Shown: piece by piece, positions 1-10,640 of the stretch
Numbering within the stretch: position 1 is the first letter of the stretch
How the letters are laid out: every line of letters begins with the position of its first letter
Notes under the pieces: generated by a model
The model's input: only the letters and a program-made list of their open reading frames with translations
What the model was told of the DNA's origin: nothing
Database searches by the model: none
Position numbers and translations under genes: made by a program
Source of the DNA: Sambucus nigra
Lineage: Eukaryota; Streptophyta; Magnoliopsida; Dipsacales; Adoxaceae
Length of the DNA: 64,000 nt
Assembly (NCBI GenBank): GCA_949130495.1
Contig: OX422222.1
Span: forward strand, 104,955,709-105,019,708
Direction of reading: 5' to 3'

Positions 1-1460
1 GGTTCATTCTCCCTTCTGGGCATAATATGCGTGACGCGAACCCTTGCCTCAAAAGTCTTGTATGGCACGTTTATGAACCAACATACTCGAGTGGATGTAC
101 GGGTCCCTCAACCCCTTAGCTATCGATGTGCCACCAAATATGTCTACTAAAAACACGTTCGGTCAACCCATTATTGACATAGGTCGTTCGACGGGGGTCA
201 AGATGGAAAATTGATCATATAAGGGCAGCGATTCCAAGCCTATCGATGAGTTCATGAGTATTAATGATGGAGAAGTGGCATCCTCTTCTACCTCCTACCC
301 CTTCCCCATGCCCTTACATGAGGTGGACCCAAACTGACACTTTATGAAGCCGTACATATCTAAGATCGTCGCCTCTAACCTTTCTAACCTATCGCCATGG
401 GTGTCCACCTTACGAGCCAAACTATTATTTCTCCTCTCAATCTAGGTGAGAATGGATATCCCCAACCTAGAGCTCACCCCATAGTCCTACCCATGCGATC
501 ACCCCCGAGAACTTGGCCTAGTGCGTTTGTAGCAAAAAATGCTTTGTCGACATCAAATTGCTTGTCATGCACTTCCTGAAGCTTTGCCTGAAACGACAAA
601 AAGTACACGATTTGTTAATTAAGTTAATAAAAAATTATAATGTAATTAAAAAATTAAACAATTATAACTTACAATCTTGACTGCCACGCTCAGGGACACC
701 TTCTTATCCCTGCCCTTCTTTGTCCGAATTGCCACATAGGCATCGAGTCTATGTGGCCTACCCCCAGGACCAGTCCCCATATATTGAAATAAAATAATGT
801 ATAATTAGTAAGTAATTCTAAATTAGAATAACATAAAACTAAAATTATAGAAAAATAAAAACTTACCATCTTATGATCCACTCGTTGTAAGACGTCTGCC
901 CGGAGTAGTGCACGCCCACCTTTTTTGCCCAGTTTGCCCTCATTGATTGACGAAATGTCATTTTTTTCTCCTTGATCTCATTGTTGAAAAATTGATGCTG
1001 TCGTGCCAAATAGATCGGCTCCTTCGATGGGATGGTGTCACGCACTCTCATAATGGACTCCCGAATCTGCCCAAAGTACCCTACCCGCATGTTTTTCTTC
1101 CACGTCTTGTATTGGTCTCTCAACGGTTCGAGCATGGAGTCGCGGACATATGGGGGTAGACCGAATTGTTACTGTCAAACAAATACAACCAAAAATAAAG
1201 TACGTGTTTGTTGTATTTAAATTATAAAATATAAATATAAATTATAAAATGTAGTGCCCCCAGTTGGCCATCCTGAGCTCGTTTGACACCTTCCTCCAAT
1301 CAGTGTATCCTGGGCTGATGATCGACTTCAACAACTCCAGGAATTCAGACAGTAAGGTTGTCTTGTTCTCAACTACATACCCTAATTTTCCCCATTTTGG
1401 GGGCCTAGTTGCAGATGAGCCTTCATTACCTCCGCTACCGCAATGCCCCGATGAAGACAT
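1..1460 (-). pseudogene. CACTA (En/Spm) accessory transposase gene, Transposase_24-like, broken and partial
   Basis: Four exon-like pieces read right to left: about 1242-1460, 867-1171, 673-780 and 1-587. Canonical splice signals support them: acceptor CAG at 1172-1174, donor GTAAGT at 861-866, donor at 667-672, acceptor at 588-590. Exon 1 starts MSSSG and contains PPKWGKLG. Exon 2 ends near SGQTSYNEWIIRW. Exon 3 has GTGPGGRPHRLDAY. Exon 4 has KLQEVHD and LGQVLGGDRMGR, then a coiled-coil-like stretch (GDRLERLEATI). This order is typical of plant Ptta/En/Spm TNP1-like proteins, which help bind CACTA ends. Exon 4 needs a frame change near position 490 and holds in-frame stops, so I call a pseudogene. 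The C-terminus runs off the window. The host element probably extends rightwards to the terminus at 10239. Family assignment rests on motif memory, not alignment. Confidence 0.6.
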
Positions 1461-1594
1461 TTACTACAAAATTGTTGTTATTAGTACAAACATGTATATG
1501 AGAAATTGATCGAATCCAAATGAATTAGAATATTGTACAAGTTAACGACATTACAAATCAAAAAATATTGTTTCAATATCCACTACACCAAAAC

Positions 1595-2045
1595 TGGGCT
1601 AATCGTTATGGACTTTATCCCTGACCAGGCAGTGTGGGTCGCGGATTTAGTCGGTGACCAAATCGGACGTGACTAATTTTAGTGGTCATGGACCAAATCC
1701 TTTACCCATAGCCTGGTCATGGATTTCCCATAGTCATAGATGTGATCATGGCCTTAGCCCTGACCCTATTTGTAAGCCTGGTCACGGCCCAAACCCATGA
1801 CCATCGGACGATTAAAAAACCATCTGGTCATGGTTAAAAGCCGTGACCAGTTTTCTGTGCGATCCAACCTTGTCACGGCTTTATTTAGTGACCATTCTTA
1901 CTATATAGATAATATTGTCACGGCTTTGGGCCGTGACTATAATTACTGTGCATAAAACATTGTCCCGACTTTGGGCCGTGACTATACTTACTATGCAAAA
2001 AACATTGTCACAGCTTTTGGTCGTGACCAGTTTTAGTAATAAGAA
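1595..2045. repeat. Left subterminal repeat region of the 1582-7234 CACTA element
   Basis: Repeated blocks read TGGTCACGGCTTTGGGCCGTGAC or close variants. Each is nearly self-complementary (GTCACGG with CCGTGAC), about six to eight copies. Such subterminal arrays are the expected binding sites of the TNPA/TNP1 accessory protein in CACTA elements; that role is inferred. Confidence 0.7.
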
Positions 2046-2089
2046 ATAAATAAAATCCTCGAATCAGGAGGCTAATCAGTCAGTTGCTA

Positions 2090-3255
2090 TAAGTGCTCCT
2101 TGGGTGACCTCGAGGGGGTCCCGTGTTCTCAAATCGAGGGGTCTCGTGACCACGAGGTCGGTTCGTGCGGGCTACTTTGGACTCGTGCGAGGTGTTGACG
2201 CCGCTCACGGGGCCTTTTGGGGGGGCGCTAAGGGGTTTCGCCCCCCGACGATACATTTTCAAGCCTAAGTGTGGATATTATTTATTTTGGGTCGTGCTCT
2301 CAAACCGAGGGGCCCGTGACCACGCGGTTAGTTCGTGCGAGATGAGTTGGTCCCGTGCGAGGTGTTGGCACCTCTCACGGGGCCTTTTGGGGGGGCAAAT
2401 AAGGGGTTTCTCCCCCCGACGGCACGTTTTCAAGCCTAAGTGTGGATATTCTATGTTTTGGGCCGTGCTCTCAAACCGAGGGTCCCATGACCACGCGGTC
2501 GGTTCGTGCGGGCGACGTTTGTCCCATGCGAGGTGTTGGCACCACTCACAGGTCCTTTTGAGGGGTGCTAAGGGATTTCGCCCCCTGACGACACGTTTTC
2601 AAGCATAAGTGTGGATATTCTCTGTTTTGGGTTGTTCTCTCAAACCGAGGGTCCCGTGACCACGCGGCTGGTTTGTACGGGATATGTTAGTCCCGTGCGA
2701 GGTGTTGGTGCTGCTCACGGGGATGTTTGGGGTGCGCTAAGAGGTTTCGCCCCCCGATGGAACGTTTTCAAGCCTAAGTGTGGATATTCTCTATTTTGGG
2801 TCACGCTCTCAAACTGAGGGTCTCGTGACCACGTGGACGATTCATGCTGGGTACGTTGGTCTCTGGCACCACTCACGAGGCCTGTTGGGGGCCTCTAAGG
2901 AGTTCCCCCCCGACGGCATGTTTTCAAGACTAAGTGTGAATATTCTCTATTTTGGGTCGTGCTCTCAAACCAAGGGTTCCGTGACCACACGGTTGGTTCG
3001 TGCGGGCTACGTTAGTCCTATGTGAGGTGTTGGCCCTGCTCATGGGGCCGTTTGGGGGGTGTTAAGGGGTTTCTCCCCCTGACGGCACGTTTTCGAGATT
3101 AAGTGTGGATATTCTCTATTTTGGGCCACGATCTCAAACCGGGGGTCCTGTGACCATGCGATCGTCTCCTACTATCTACGTTGTACCCATGCGCGGTGAT
3201 CGCTACCCTAAAAGGGCCGTATGTGTGTGTGTGTGGGGGGGGGGGGGGGGGGGGC
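2090..3255. repeat. GC-rich tandem array, about 170-bp units, 6-7 copies
   Basis: The landmark CTCAAACCGAGG or a variant recurs at 2128, 2299, 2470, 2639, 2808, 2964 and 3133, giving periods of 171, 171, 169, 169, 156 and 169 bp. Each unit also has CGTGACCACG, a run like CTTTTGGGGGGG and GTTTTCAAGCCTAAGTGTGG. GC content is far above the surroundings. ORFs through the array are accidental; periods of 169 and 170 do not keep frame. Confidence 0.85.
3235..3254. repeat. Poly(G) tract, 20 nt
   Basis: Uninterrupted run of about 20 G after a (TG)n stretch, at the end of the GC-rich array. Confidence 0.85.
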
Positions 3256-4278
3256 ATTAAAGGGTTTCCCCACATTTATATTTTCATCATGGTATGTCCA
3301 CTTATTATAATCTTGACAAATTCCCCACATTATAAAATGTTACTCAACATCTTCTAAAGATTTATATTTTCCGTTTATACAATGGGTGCACGGACACAAA
3401 ATCTTCTCACTTTTAAGGTTCTTAAAAGCGTATCTAATAAATTCTTGAATGCCTTTAACATAACTTTTAGCTATTCAGTCAGCCCCCCTCCCCCCCAATC
3501 CACTCTTTGTATTGTGGAAAATCCATTTAATAATCTTCAAATTGCAGTCCTGTGTTAACATGATAAAATAAATATCATGTTGCATAGATATCATGTTTCG
3601 TAATAAAGCACTAATATTGTATCAAAGCAAAGCACTAATATAGTCAACAACGCACCAGTGGATCAAACTATGCAATAACTTAAATATAAGAACACGCTAA
3701 TCAACGATACTACAAAACCACTTAAACTCAAATTAAATAAATTTGTCTTTTGATATTATTACAACATAAGAAAAATAATACTACATATTTATCAAGCGAT
3801 AAACTAGCCAAGTGGTAACAGAGTCTACATAATTTTTAAAAAATTCCCTTCTCCACCGTTGACGTGTGCTGGAACAGTTTCACAACACACATTTACTATA
3901 TCAACCATGATATGACACTCACCCTCCTGCAAAGGTCGATTATGTACTAAAGTTCCTACGACACTAGACATGAGCGTGCAGATCCCAATGACAAATTTAC
4001 CGCTCAGGTCCTATATATAGTATTTCTCTCCATAGTCACCGTGGGTTGTTGACGATGATCTAAGACCCGTGCCATGTTAACGCGCAGAGAAAGGGAATGT
4101 TAAAGGAGGAACCAGAATGTGGTGGGGGGATGGAGAATGAGGAAAATTTTGAGGAATCCCTGGCATCTGTGGAGGGAAACCGGGATGCATTGAGGGCTGC
4201 AGGGGCATACGATGGTTAAAAGATACACAATCTTGGCAAGTTTATCATTCACACCTCACAATACATTTCGAAGCCCCA
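3256..4278. other. Unassigned CACTA interior
   Basis: No supported gene. AT-rich sequence, with a short C-rich patch near 3487-3500. Some purine-rich sequence at 4090-4200 could be a decayed exon, but no family was recognised. Confidence 0.4.
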
Positions 4279-6060
4279 TTATATCCCTTTCACTCCTAGA
4301 TTGACGTTGATCGTTGGACGCAAAACGCTTATTAACAGAAGAAAGATCGTCCATGAGAGGTGCGATGTGTTTGAATCTTGTTTTTGACATATGCAACCCC
4401 AAACCTCTCGTCCTCCCTCTGTGGTCCTTCCCAAAGGTTTGTACGATGGCATTATTATCAACATCGTTGATCGGGATCGAATCTGACTGACTACTAATAG
4501 ACTCTATTTATTCTAGAGTCTTGGTCAAGTGAGGAGGGAATTTATTATCTTTATCTCGTCTAGCATGCACGTATAAAGTTGGCCATATTCGGTGTCTTTC
4601 CTTCATTCGGGCTGCCTTTCGTAACGGTCGTCCACTCGTTCTTCAAATTTTCATAAGATTTCTACTCAAGCTGATGGACATCAGTTTTTTTACCCTACTC
4701 GGCTTATTTTTTTCCCATTTGCAGCATTTTGGAGTCCTTCGCCTCATTCTCCAGAAAATCATTCCATTGAGAGACTGGCATCTCAACGCTCGAAGGGACT
4801 TTGTCTTTGAGCGCCAAAATATCGAAGCTTGATTCTCCCTTAGGGAAATGCTTCTGGCTAAGGTTTCTCTGATATGTTCGGAGTTGTTCAGTAACCTGAG
4901 AAACCAACTTATTTTTTGAGTTGGGAAAAATGAAAACCGTTTGCTGAGTTGCTAGTAGATGTCATCTTAATAGCTTTATCTACGAGGTTCCAATTGTCAG
5001 CTCATCCCACTACCATATTCATTTTTGCCGAGGAAAAACACTGGGCTTTAAACTGTTGAACATGATTCTTATCCCTCGTGGGGTTATTTCCCAAAAGAGA
5101 GAACCCAATGGACTTTCTCTCAACTGACCTGGAAGTTTCAGGAGCATTGGGCATGTCTGTTGGATTAGTGATAGTACCTTGTCTTCTACAACTCGGAGTA
5201 GGGGAGTGAATAGTTGGTGGAGTTGAGTATTGCTCACCAATTGGTGATGATAATTCTCCTTGTGGTTGTTTGTTATTATTGGTTGGAGTGTTGCTTCCAT
5301 TACTGCTCGACATTATCTACAAAAATAATAAAAGTTAAATGTGTATCTATAATAATAGATGCATAATTTCAAAGTTCAATATGAAAATATAAATAACAAA
5401 ATAATTTTTTTGACCATGTATTATAATCTACCTATTCATGGTAAGACTTTAACAAAAGTTTAATGTGCCTGATCTCCATCCATTCTTGATTTGTTTTTAA
5501 AAACCTATGGATTTTTGCATATGGCCAACTTGGAGGAAGCGAATCTATAATGGATGCATAGATGTCAACAACATGAACTCAAAATCTCGTCCTCTTCAGC
5601 CTATTGGCAAGATTGAGTTTGACGCGCATATATCGTGAGACATCACAGTATTCGTCAATGCTTTTTGTACGTAATTCTATCCATAATGAGTGATTTTTTT
5701 TTGCCTTCTCTAATAGCGTAAGCAAAGTCAGTGCTCTATCGGGATTATATACATGATATATATATTTTAAATCTTTATCCCAACATCGTGGTAGGGAAAA
5801 CATAATACGATCGAACAAGTACTCTTGCTGGAAATAAACTCCACGATTTACAAGGTAGTTAAATTTTTCAATCTTCCTATTCCCATACCATTAAACCGGA
5901 GTACCCACTTTATGAAGATCATTAATGAAATAGGTATGAGTGCGGACCAATTTCAACCTTTCATACTCTTGTTGACATCGATTATCACCGTGACTCATTT
6001 TTCCTGAGAAAAATGAACGAGGGCGTGAATATGATTCCTATAAATAATGGCTCTAATTGA
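4279..6060 (-). pseudogene. Decayed minus-strand coding remnants inside the CACTA element
   Basis: Several short open stretches line up on the minus strand. 5002-5313 is an N-terminus-like segment starting MSSSNGSNTP, low-complexity and rich in N, Q, P and S. 4704-4907 is a charged segment with TEQLRTYQRNLSQK. 5579-5818 is basic and follows an upstream piece in a related frame (5830-6000). Stops and frame changes separate them. The position and MSSS start resemble the TNP1-like gene at 1-1460, so a degenerate CACTA accessory gene is the most natural reading, but I see no diagnostic motif. They could be captured host exons instead. Confidence 0.3.
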
Positions 6061-6140
6061 ATCATTGACTAGTTATTATGTACGAGGGCGTGGATATGAT
6101 TCCTATAAATAATGGCTATAATGAATCATCAACCGTTAAT
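6012..6140. repeat. Tandem duplication, about 66-bp unit
   Basis: GATTCCTATAAATAATGGCT, preceded by ACGAGGGCGTG, occurs twice about 66 bp apart. Confidence 0.7.
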
Positions 6141-6249
6141 TTATTATGTTTTGAATACCTACTTTTGTCATTTAAGCCAACAATCCCTAAAATTAACCCT
6201 TATGTATGGTATTTTTTTAATGGAGAGGTATTTTTTTTTATATTTCAGC

Positions 6250-6412
6250 CCCAAACTTAAACCAACAATATCCATTTAATTAAAATTTGCCCTAGTTTGA
6301 AAATTAAACCAACAATATCCATAAAATTAAAATTTTCCTTAGTTTGAAACTTAAACCAACAATATCCATTAAATTAAAATTTTCCCTAGCTTGAAACGTA
6401 AACCAACATTAG
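6250..6412. repeat. Tandem repeat, about 56-bp unit, 3 copies
   Basis: Three copies of AAACCAACAATATCCAT followed by TTAAAATTTTCCCTAG and related sequence, with small length differences. Confidence 0.75.
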
Positions 6413-6424
6413 TCATATATATGT

Positions 6425-6640
6425 ATTTTTTTCTAGAATACACGCACAATACACACAATGATAATGTATACACATCTATGTACACAATACACACACGTAT
6501 ACACACAAAAATACACACACGTATATATATACACACACACAATGAAAGAAATAACAAGGGTTTGGAAATACACACACGTACACACACACACACACACACA
6601 CATAAATACACACAAAGAAATACACACACACAATGAAATA
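6425..6640. repeat. Degenerate CA/TA microsatellite
   Basis: ACACAC and ATACAC runs, interrupted by two copies of AATGAAAGAAATAACAAGGG or a variant. All ORFs across it on both strands are microsatellite artefacts. Confidence 0.85.
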
Positions 6641-6784
6641 AATAACAAGGGTTTGGAAATAAATAATAAGAGAAGATTGAGATAACCTTTGAGATTGAGC
6701 GAATGAGAGAACCGAAATCATTGGAGAGAGGGAGGGAAACCAAGGGTTTGGAAATTTTTGAGGGAAATGAAAAGCTGTTCTGCG

Positions 6785-7234
6785 ATTTTAAGTATAAAGA
6801 CACTGCCACGGCCCTAAGACGTGACCAAATGATGTGATCCCTTTATTTTTAACATGTCAGCATAGAAATAAGACCATGGTCATGGTCGAAAGTCGTGACT
6901 TACTTCCAAGAATGGTCACGATCTTAAGCCGTGACTACATTGGTGTGTATTTGTGTTTCTGGTCAAGACTATGAGCCGTGACCCCATCCATGACCACATT
7001 TGGAGGGAAACTTGGTGCCACAATGGTCACGGCTGGGTCACGGTTGTCAGTCGTGATCCATGCGAGTTATGGTCAACGACCATGACCACCTACAAGACTA
7101 TCCATGACCACACTGAGTCTTGGAATTGGTCACGCTCATTTTCAATATGGTCACGGGTTTGGGTCATGACCAGCTAGTCATGGCTATGGGTCGTGACCCA
7201 TTTTCTGTGACCAATTCCGGTATTTGGTCTTGTG
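6785..7234. repeat. Right subterminal repeat region of the 1582-7234 CACTA element
   Basis: Mirror of the left region, with repeated GGTCACG and CGTGACC motifs at short spacing up to the tip ending at 7234. Confidence 0.7.
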
Positions 7235-7512
7235 ATCGGGTAATATCATGGACATTGAATTAATGCATAAATTGTTTAAAATCCAAATTAATATATTCAC
7301 TAACCCCAAAACCAATTTTGATTCAAATCCAATAATAACAAAGCACTAAAAGAATACAAATTAATGCCATTATATATCTAAATATTGTTTCAATATCGAG
7401 TAATGTCATGGACTTTGAATTAATGATTAATTTAGTTAAAATCAAAATTAACATATTCAGTAATCAAAAAACCAATTTTGAATTAAATTCTATAATAACA
7501 AAACACTAGAAG
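7235..7512. repeat. 160-bp tandem repeat, two adjoining units plus part of a third before 1582
   Basis: The unit starting ATCGGGTAATATCATGGAC (7235) repeats as ATCGAGTAATGTCATGGAC (7395), period 160 bp. Sequence just left of the CACTA insertion (about 1465-1581) aligns with the end of the first unit, including AATATTGTTTCAATATC. The array predates the CACTA insertion. Confidence 0.75.
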
Positions 7513-8090
7513 AAAACACTGACTGATTATTACAAGCAGTAAAATGTCAAGTACAAATGAATAAAAAGCATTTAACTTTCGTCCGATAATAATAATTCCT
7601 ATTTTCACCATGTCCTATAAAGGGTGAGTGGTCCTATGCCATTTAAAACCACATATTTCTATAATATACTTAACAGTTCATGCACATTGTTCCAATTTGA
7701 GGAAAATTCGACAGCATATCCCCATAGTTGTCTAACTACACAACATAGATTTGTAAGTGTGAGTGTTATTTAAAATTTTCAATTGAAATAACACTTAACA
7801 TCGCATAATCTAGTATGTAACCATAGAATATTAAGATATGGCAGCAAAACTCCTCCCCCCCCCCCAAAAAAAAAAGCAACAAGTTTAAGCCACTAAGAAT
7901 ATTGTTATACTGAAACTATGTAGTCCTAAACTATCCTAACATGACAATTCGAGAGATCTCATTATATGGATAATGACTCTCAAACGGGTCTAAAGGCTAT
8001 TGAATGCGTATGCATAAGAACTAGAGGGCTAGTATTTATGCGCACTATATGTAATTTAAAGTAGTTATAAAGGTTACATAACCATTATGT
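7513..8090. other. Unassigned AT-rich sequence
   Basis: No coding or element signal seen, apart from a short C run followed by an A run near 7855-7876. Confidence 0.4.
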
Positions 8091-8395
8091 CATGCATGCA
8101 CATGAGAATACATGCATGCATCCCCTCCCCCCCCCCCCCCCCCCAACCCCCCAAAGAAAGTGTTATATAACAAGTTGACTTAATGTAACTTTACACATGC
8201 ATGCCTAGATTATAGTAACGAGAACTGCAATAGATAGCCATTTATTGCGGTTCTCGTTACTATAATCTAGGCATGTGTAAATTTACACTAAATCAACTTG
8301 TATATAATTACTTATTATCTTGTACCCTCATTACTTGTTAGATGACACTTGCATTGGGAGGTACATGCATGCATGTATTCTCATGTGAATGCATG
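8091..8395. repeat. Fold-back hairpin element
   Basis: The inner arms 8171-8232 and 8243-8300 are near-perfect inverted copies. The main difference is an extra ATGC in the left arm. The loop is about 10 nt. Outer arms at 8091-8121 and 8363-8395 (CACATGAGAATACATGCATG and its complement) extend the pairing. An 18-nt poly(C) tract (8127-8144) interrupts the left side. It looks like a MITE or fold-back element; no target duplication was identified. Confidence 0.7.
8127..8144. repeat. Poly(C) tract, 18 nt
   Basis: Uninterrupted C run inside the left side of the fold-back element. Confidence 0.85.
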
Positions 8396-8752
8396 ATTAC
8401 TTATTACCTTTCACCCTCATTACGTATTCGGTAGTAATGTTTATAGTGATGATTTGTACATAGTTATGTTTCTTTTCGCATTACTATTAATTGTTTAACA
8501 ACAAGGTTTGAAATTTATAGTATGTTTCATTTAATTATGTATTATTTATATTCGGTTCAATAATAACCCTAAATGCTAGAAATGCCTAGGGCCAACTAAC
8601 TTAGTAGCCATCTAAGTGTTCAATTCCACCAGTCCACAACAATGCAAATAATAAATGCGATATATTAGAAATTCCTAGGACCAACAAACTCAATGGTCAT
8701 ATAAATATTCAAATCCACCAGTCAACAACAATTCAAGAATCCTAAACAATTC

Positions 8753-8785
8753 AAAAAAAAAAAAAATATATATATATATATATAT

Positions 8786-8830
<45 letters not shown>

Positions 8831-9227
8831 CAGGCTCACCTACATCATGACTATACATCACACCATACATCACACCTAATTCTAGGCCATAGAAAACTTT
8901 TTTCTCAAATTTTATATGTTTTCCTTGAAAATAACATTCCAATCAACCCATATGCAAAAGATTAGGTCAAAATGCATTTTGTAGTTATTTTTAAAATATC
9001 CACAAAAAACTGGTGGCGCAGACCCTTATAAATAAAGTATTTTTAGCAGTTTTTGTGGATTTTTTAAAAATAGCTAAAAAATGTATTTTGACCTATTTTT
9101 TTGTATATGGGTTGATTGGAAGGTTAATTTCAAGGAAAAATATAAAATTTGAAAAAAAAGTTTTTTAGGGACTAGAATTAGGCGTGATGCATGGATAATG
9201 TATAGAGTATGATGTAGGTGAGCCTGA

Positions 9228-9296
<69 letters not shown>

Positions 9297-9308
9297 TAGA
9301 TAGAGAGA
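8753..9308. repeat. Microsatellite-bordered inverted-repeat (MITE-like) element
   Basis: The long inverted arms are about 8829-9012 and 9047-9228, roughly 85% matching by eye. Shared blocks include CAGGCTCACCTACATCAT, CCAATCAACCCATAT and AGGTCAAAAT. The loop is about 34 nt. Both outer edges are compound microsatellites in mirror order: (TA)n, GATA, (GA)n on the left and (TC)n, (TA)n, (GA)n on the right. It looks like a fold-back element whose ends lie in simple repeats. Confidence 0.75.
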
Positions 9309-9339
9309 TGATCGTCACTTCTACAATTAGAGTGAGAAA

Positions 9340-9740
9340 CCAAATTTCAACTTCAGAATTGAATACCAATTTCAATTTATACCAAAAATCAAATACACAC
9401 TATACTAAAAACTAAAAATCAAGTTTCAATTTATATTACTAATTTAAATTATAATTTCAATTTCAATTTATAATACCAATTTCAATTTCAATTTTAATTT
9501 GAAATACCAATTTCAATTTAATATTCAATTTTAATTTTAATTTTAAATACCAATTTCATTAACATTAATGACCCCAAAACACACACACAACTTCAATACC
9601 AATTTCAATTTCATAAAAACAATTCAATACCCCCCAACACACACACGCACACAGTGACCCCAACACACACACAAAAAAAATTACATTACCAATGTCAACT
9701 TCAATACCAATTTCAATTTTATAAAAAAAAATCAATAATA
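9340..9740. repeat. AT-rich minisatellite based on AATTTCAATT
   Basis: Many imperfect copies of ATACCAATTTCAATTT with variable spacing. Grades into CA-rich sequence on its right. Confidence 0.7.
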
Positions 9741-9990
9741 TACATACACACACGCTGTGACCCCAAAAGACACACACACACACACTGACCCCAAAACACA
9801 CACACTCAAATCTTCCCCACCCCACCACCACCCCCACACAGAGACCCACATACACACACACTCACCCACATACACACACAGCGATGCACGCACACAAACT
9901 CTCACACACCCCCAAAGGAAATAGAGAGGGAGATAGAGATAAAGAGAGATAAATGTGCCAAAATTAGGGGGAGATAGAGGCACCAAAAAC

Positions 9991-10025
<35 letters not shown>
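9565..10025. repeat. CA-rich and GA-rich simple-sequence tract
   Basis: Runs of ACACAC broken by TGACCCCAAAA units, then a (GA)n tract at 9993-10024. Apparent ORFs here are cysteine/valine-rich artefacts of the CA repeat. Confidence 0.8.
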
Positions 10026-10026
<1 letters not shown>

Positions 10027-10079
10027 GAACAAGGGAAACCGTGAGGAAAAAGAAAAAAGAGCAGCTAGAGTTTCTATGT

Positions 10080-10239
10080 TCTAATAGTTATCACAGATGT
10101 GTCATGGTTAAAGACATTGACAACTACACTTATCACGGTTAAAGAACGTGAGAAAAAATGTGTATTTTTTTGTCACGACCAAAGACCGTGACAAGGGTGG
10201 CCAGGTCAAGGGTGCTATTTTCTCTTTTTTGGTGTAGCG
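10080..10239. mobile_element. CACTA-type terminus (right end)
   Basis: Subterminal motifs (TCACGGTTAAAGAACGTGA, GTCACGACCAAAGACCGTGA) lead to a tip TTTTGGTGTAGCG ending at 10239. On the minus strand the tip is CGCTACACCAAAA, 12 of 13 identical to the tip at 1582. No matching 3-bp duplication ties it to 1582, so it is more likely the outer end of the element that holds the gene at 1-1460. Its other end is outside the window. Confidence 0.5.
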
Positions 10240-10640
10240 CTTATTTTAGAAAATTTTATCTTCCCTTTTTTGTCAAAATAAAAAAACTCAATTAAATAAA
10301 TCTTTATTTTCAAAAGCCCTCGGGTTATTTCCTCTAAAGTTATCCATTTTTATCCATCGTTTTTTTTTATCATAAGTCTTTTCCTCGAATTATTTAATCT
10401 CTTTTCTAAATAGACATCCTATCATTTTTATAGTCGAAGGTACCGCTAGTGGGATCTCCACCTCATACTCCACAATTTGTCTCACAAAACTCTCTCCCAA
10501 GTACCAAGAGCATCCAAATTCATGCCCTATCAGTCGTCTCATTTTGCGCATGCACTCCTGTCACCCCCGTGTATTGAGGAGCCAACCCATGGGGATATAA
10601 ATTCACTTGCAAGCCCCGACAAAGAGATTGATATTTTTTA
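10240..10640. other. Unassigned AT-rich sequence
   Basis: No gene, repeat or element signature recognised. Confidence 0.4.

Larger units (their letters stand above)
1582..7234. mobile_element. Non-autonomous CACTA transposon, 5.65 kb
   Basis: The left tip is CACTACACCAAAAC. The right tip, read inward on the minus strand, is CACAAGACCAAAT, matching at 10 of 13 positions. A 3-bp target duplication ATC flanks it (1579-1581 and 7235-7237). The insertion is confirmed by a paralogous empty site: flanking DNA on both sides aligns with the uninterrupted sequence around 7381-7410 in the next unit of a 160-bp tandem repeat. Both ends carry arrays of GTCACGG/CCGTGAC subterminal motifs. Inside are a GC-rich array of about 170-bp units and decayed minus-strand coding remnants. 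No intact transposase is present. Confidence 0.8.

Noticed and set aside
2165..3025. Long plus-strand ORFs (up to 147 codons) in the GC-rich array
   Set aside because: They arise from the repeated unit; periods of 169 and 170 bp shift the frame and no start or domain is supported.
6369..6809. 146-codon minus-strand ORF and its shadows over the CA/TA tract
   Set aside because: Cysteine/valine and threonine/histidine repeats are the translation of a microsatellite.
9565..9986. Cysteine-rich minus-strand ORFs
   Set aside because: Translation of (CA)n; not a cysteine-rich peptide gene, as no signal peptide or splice sites are seen.
1582..10239. Pairing the tip at 1582 with the better-matching tip at 10239
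   Set aside because: The flanking triplets (ATC and CTT) do not match, while 7234 has a matching ATC and an empty-site alignment.
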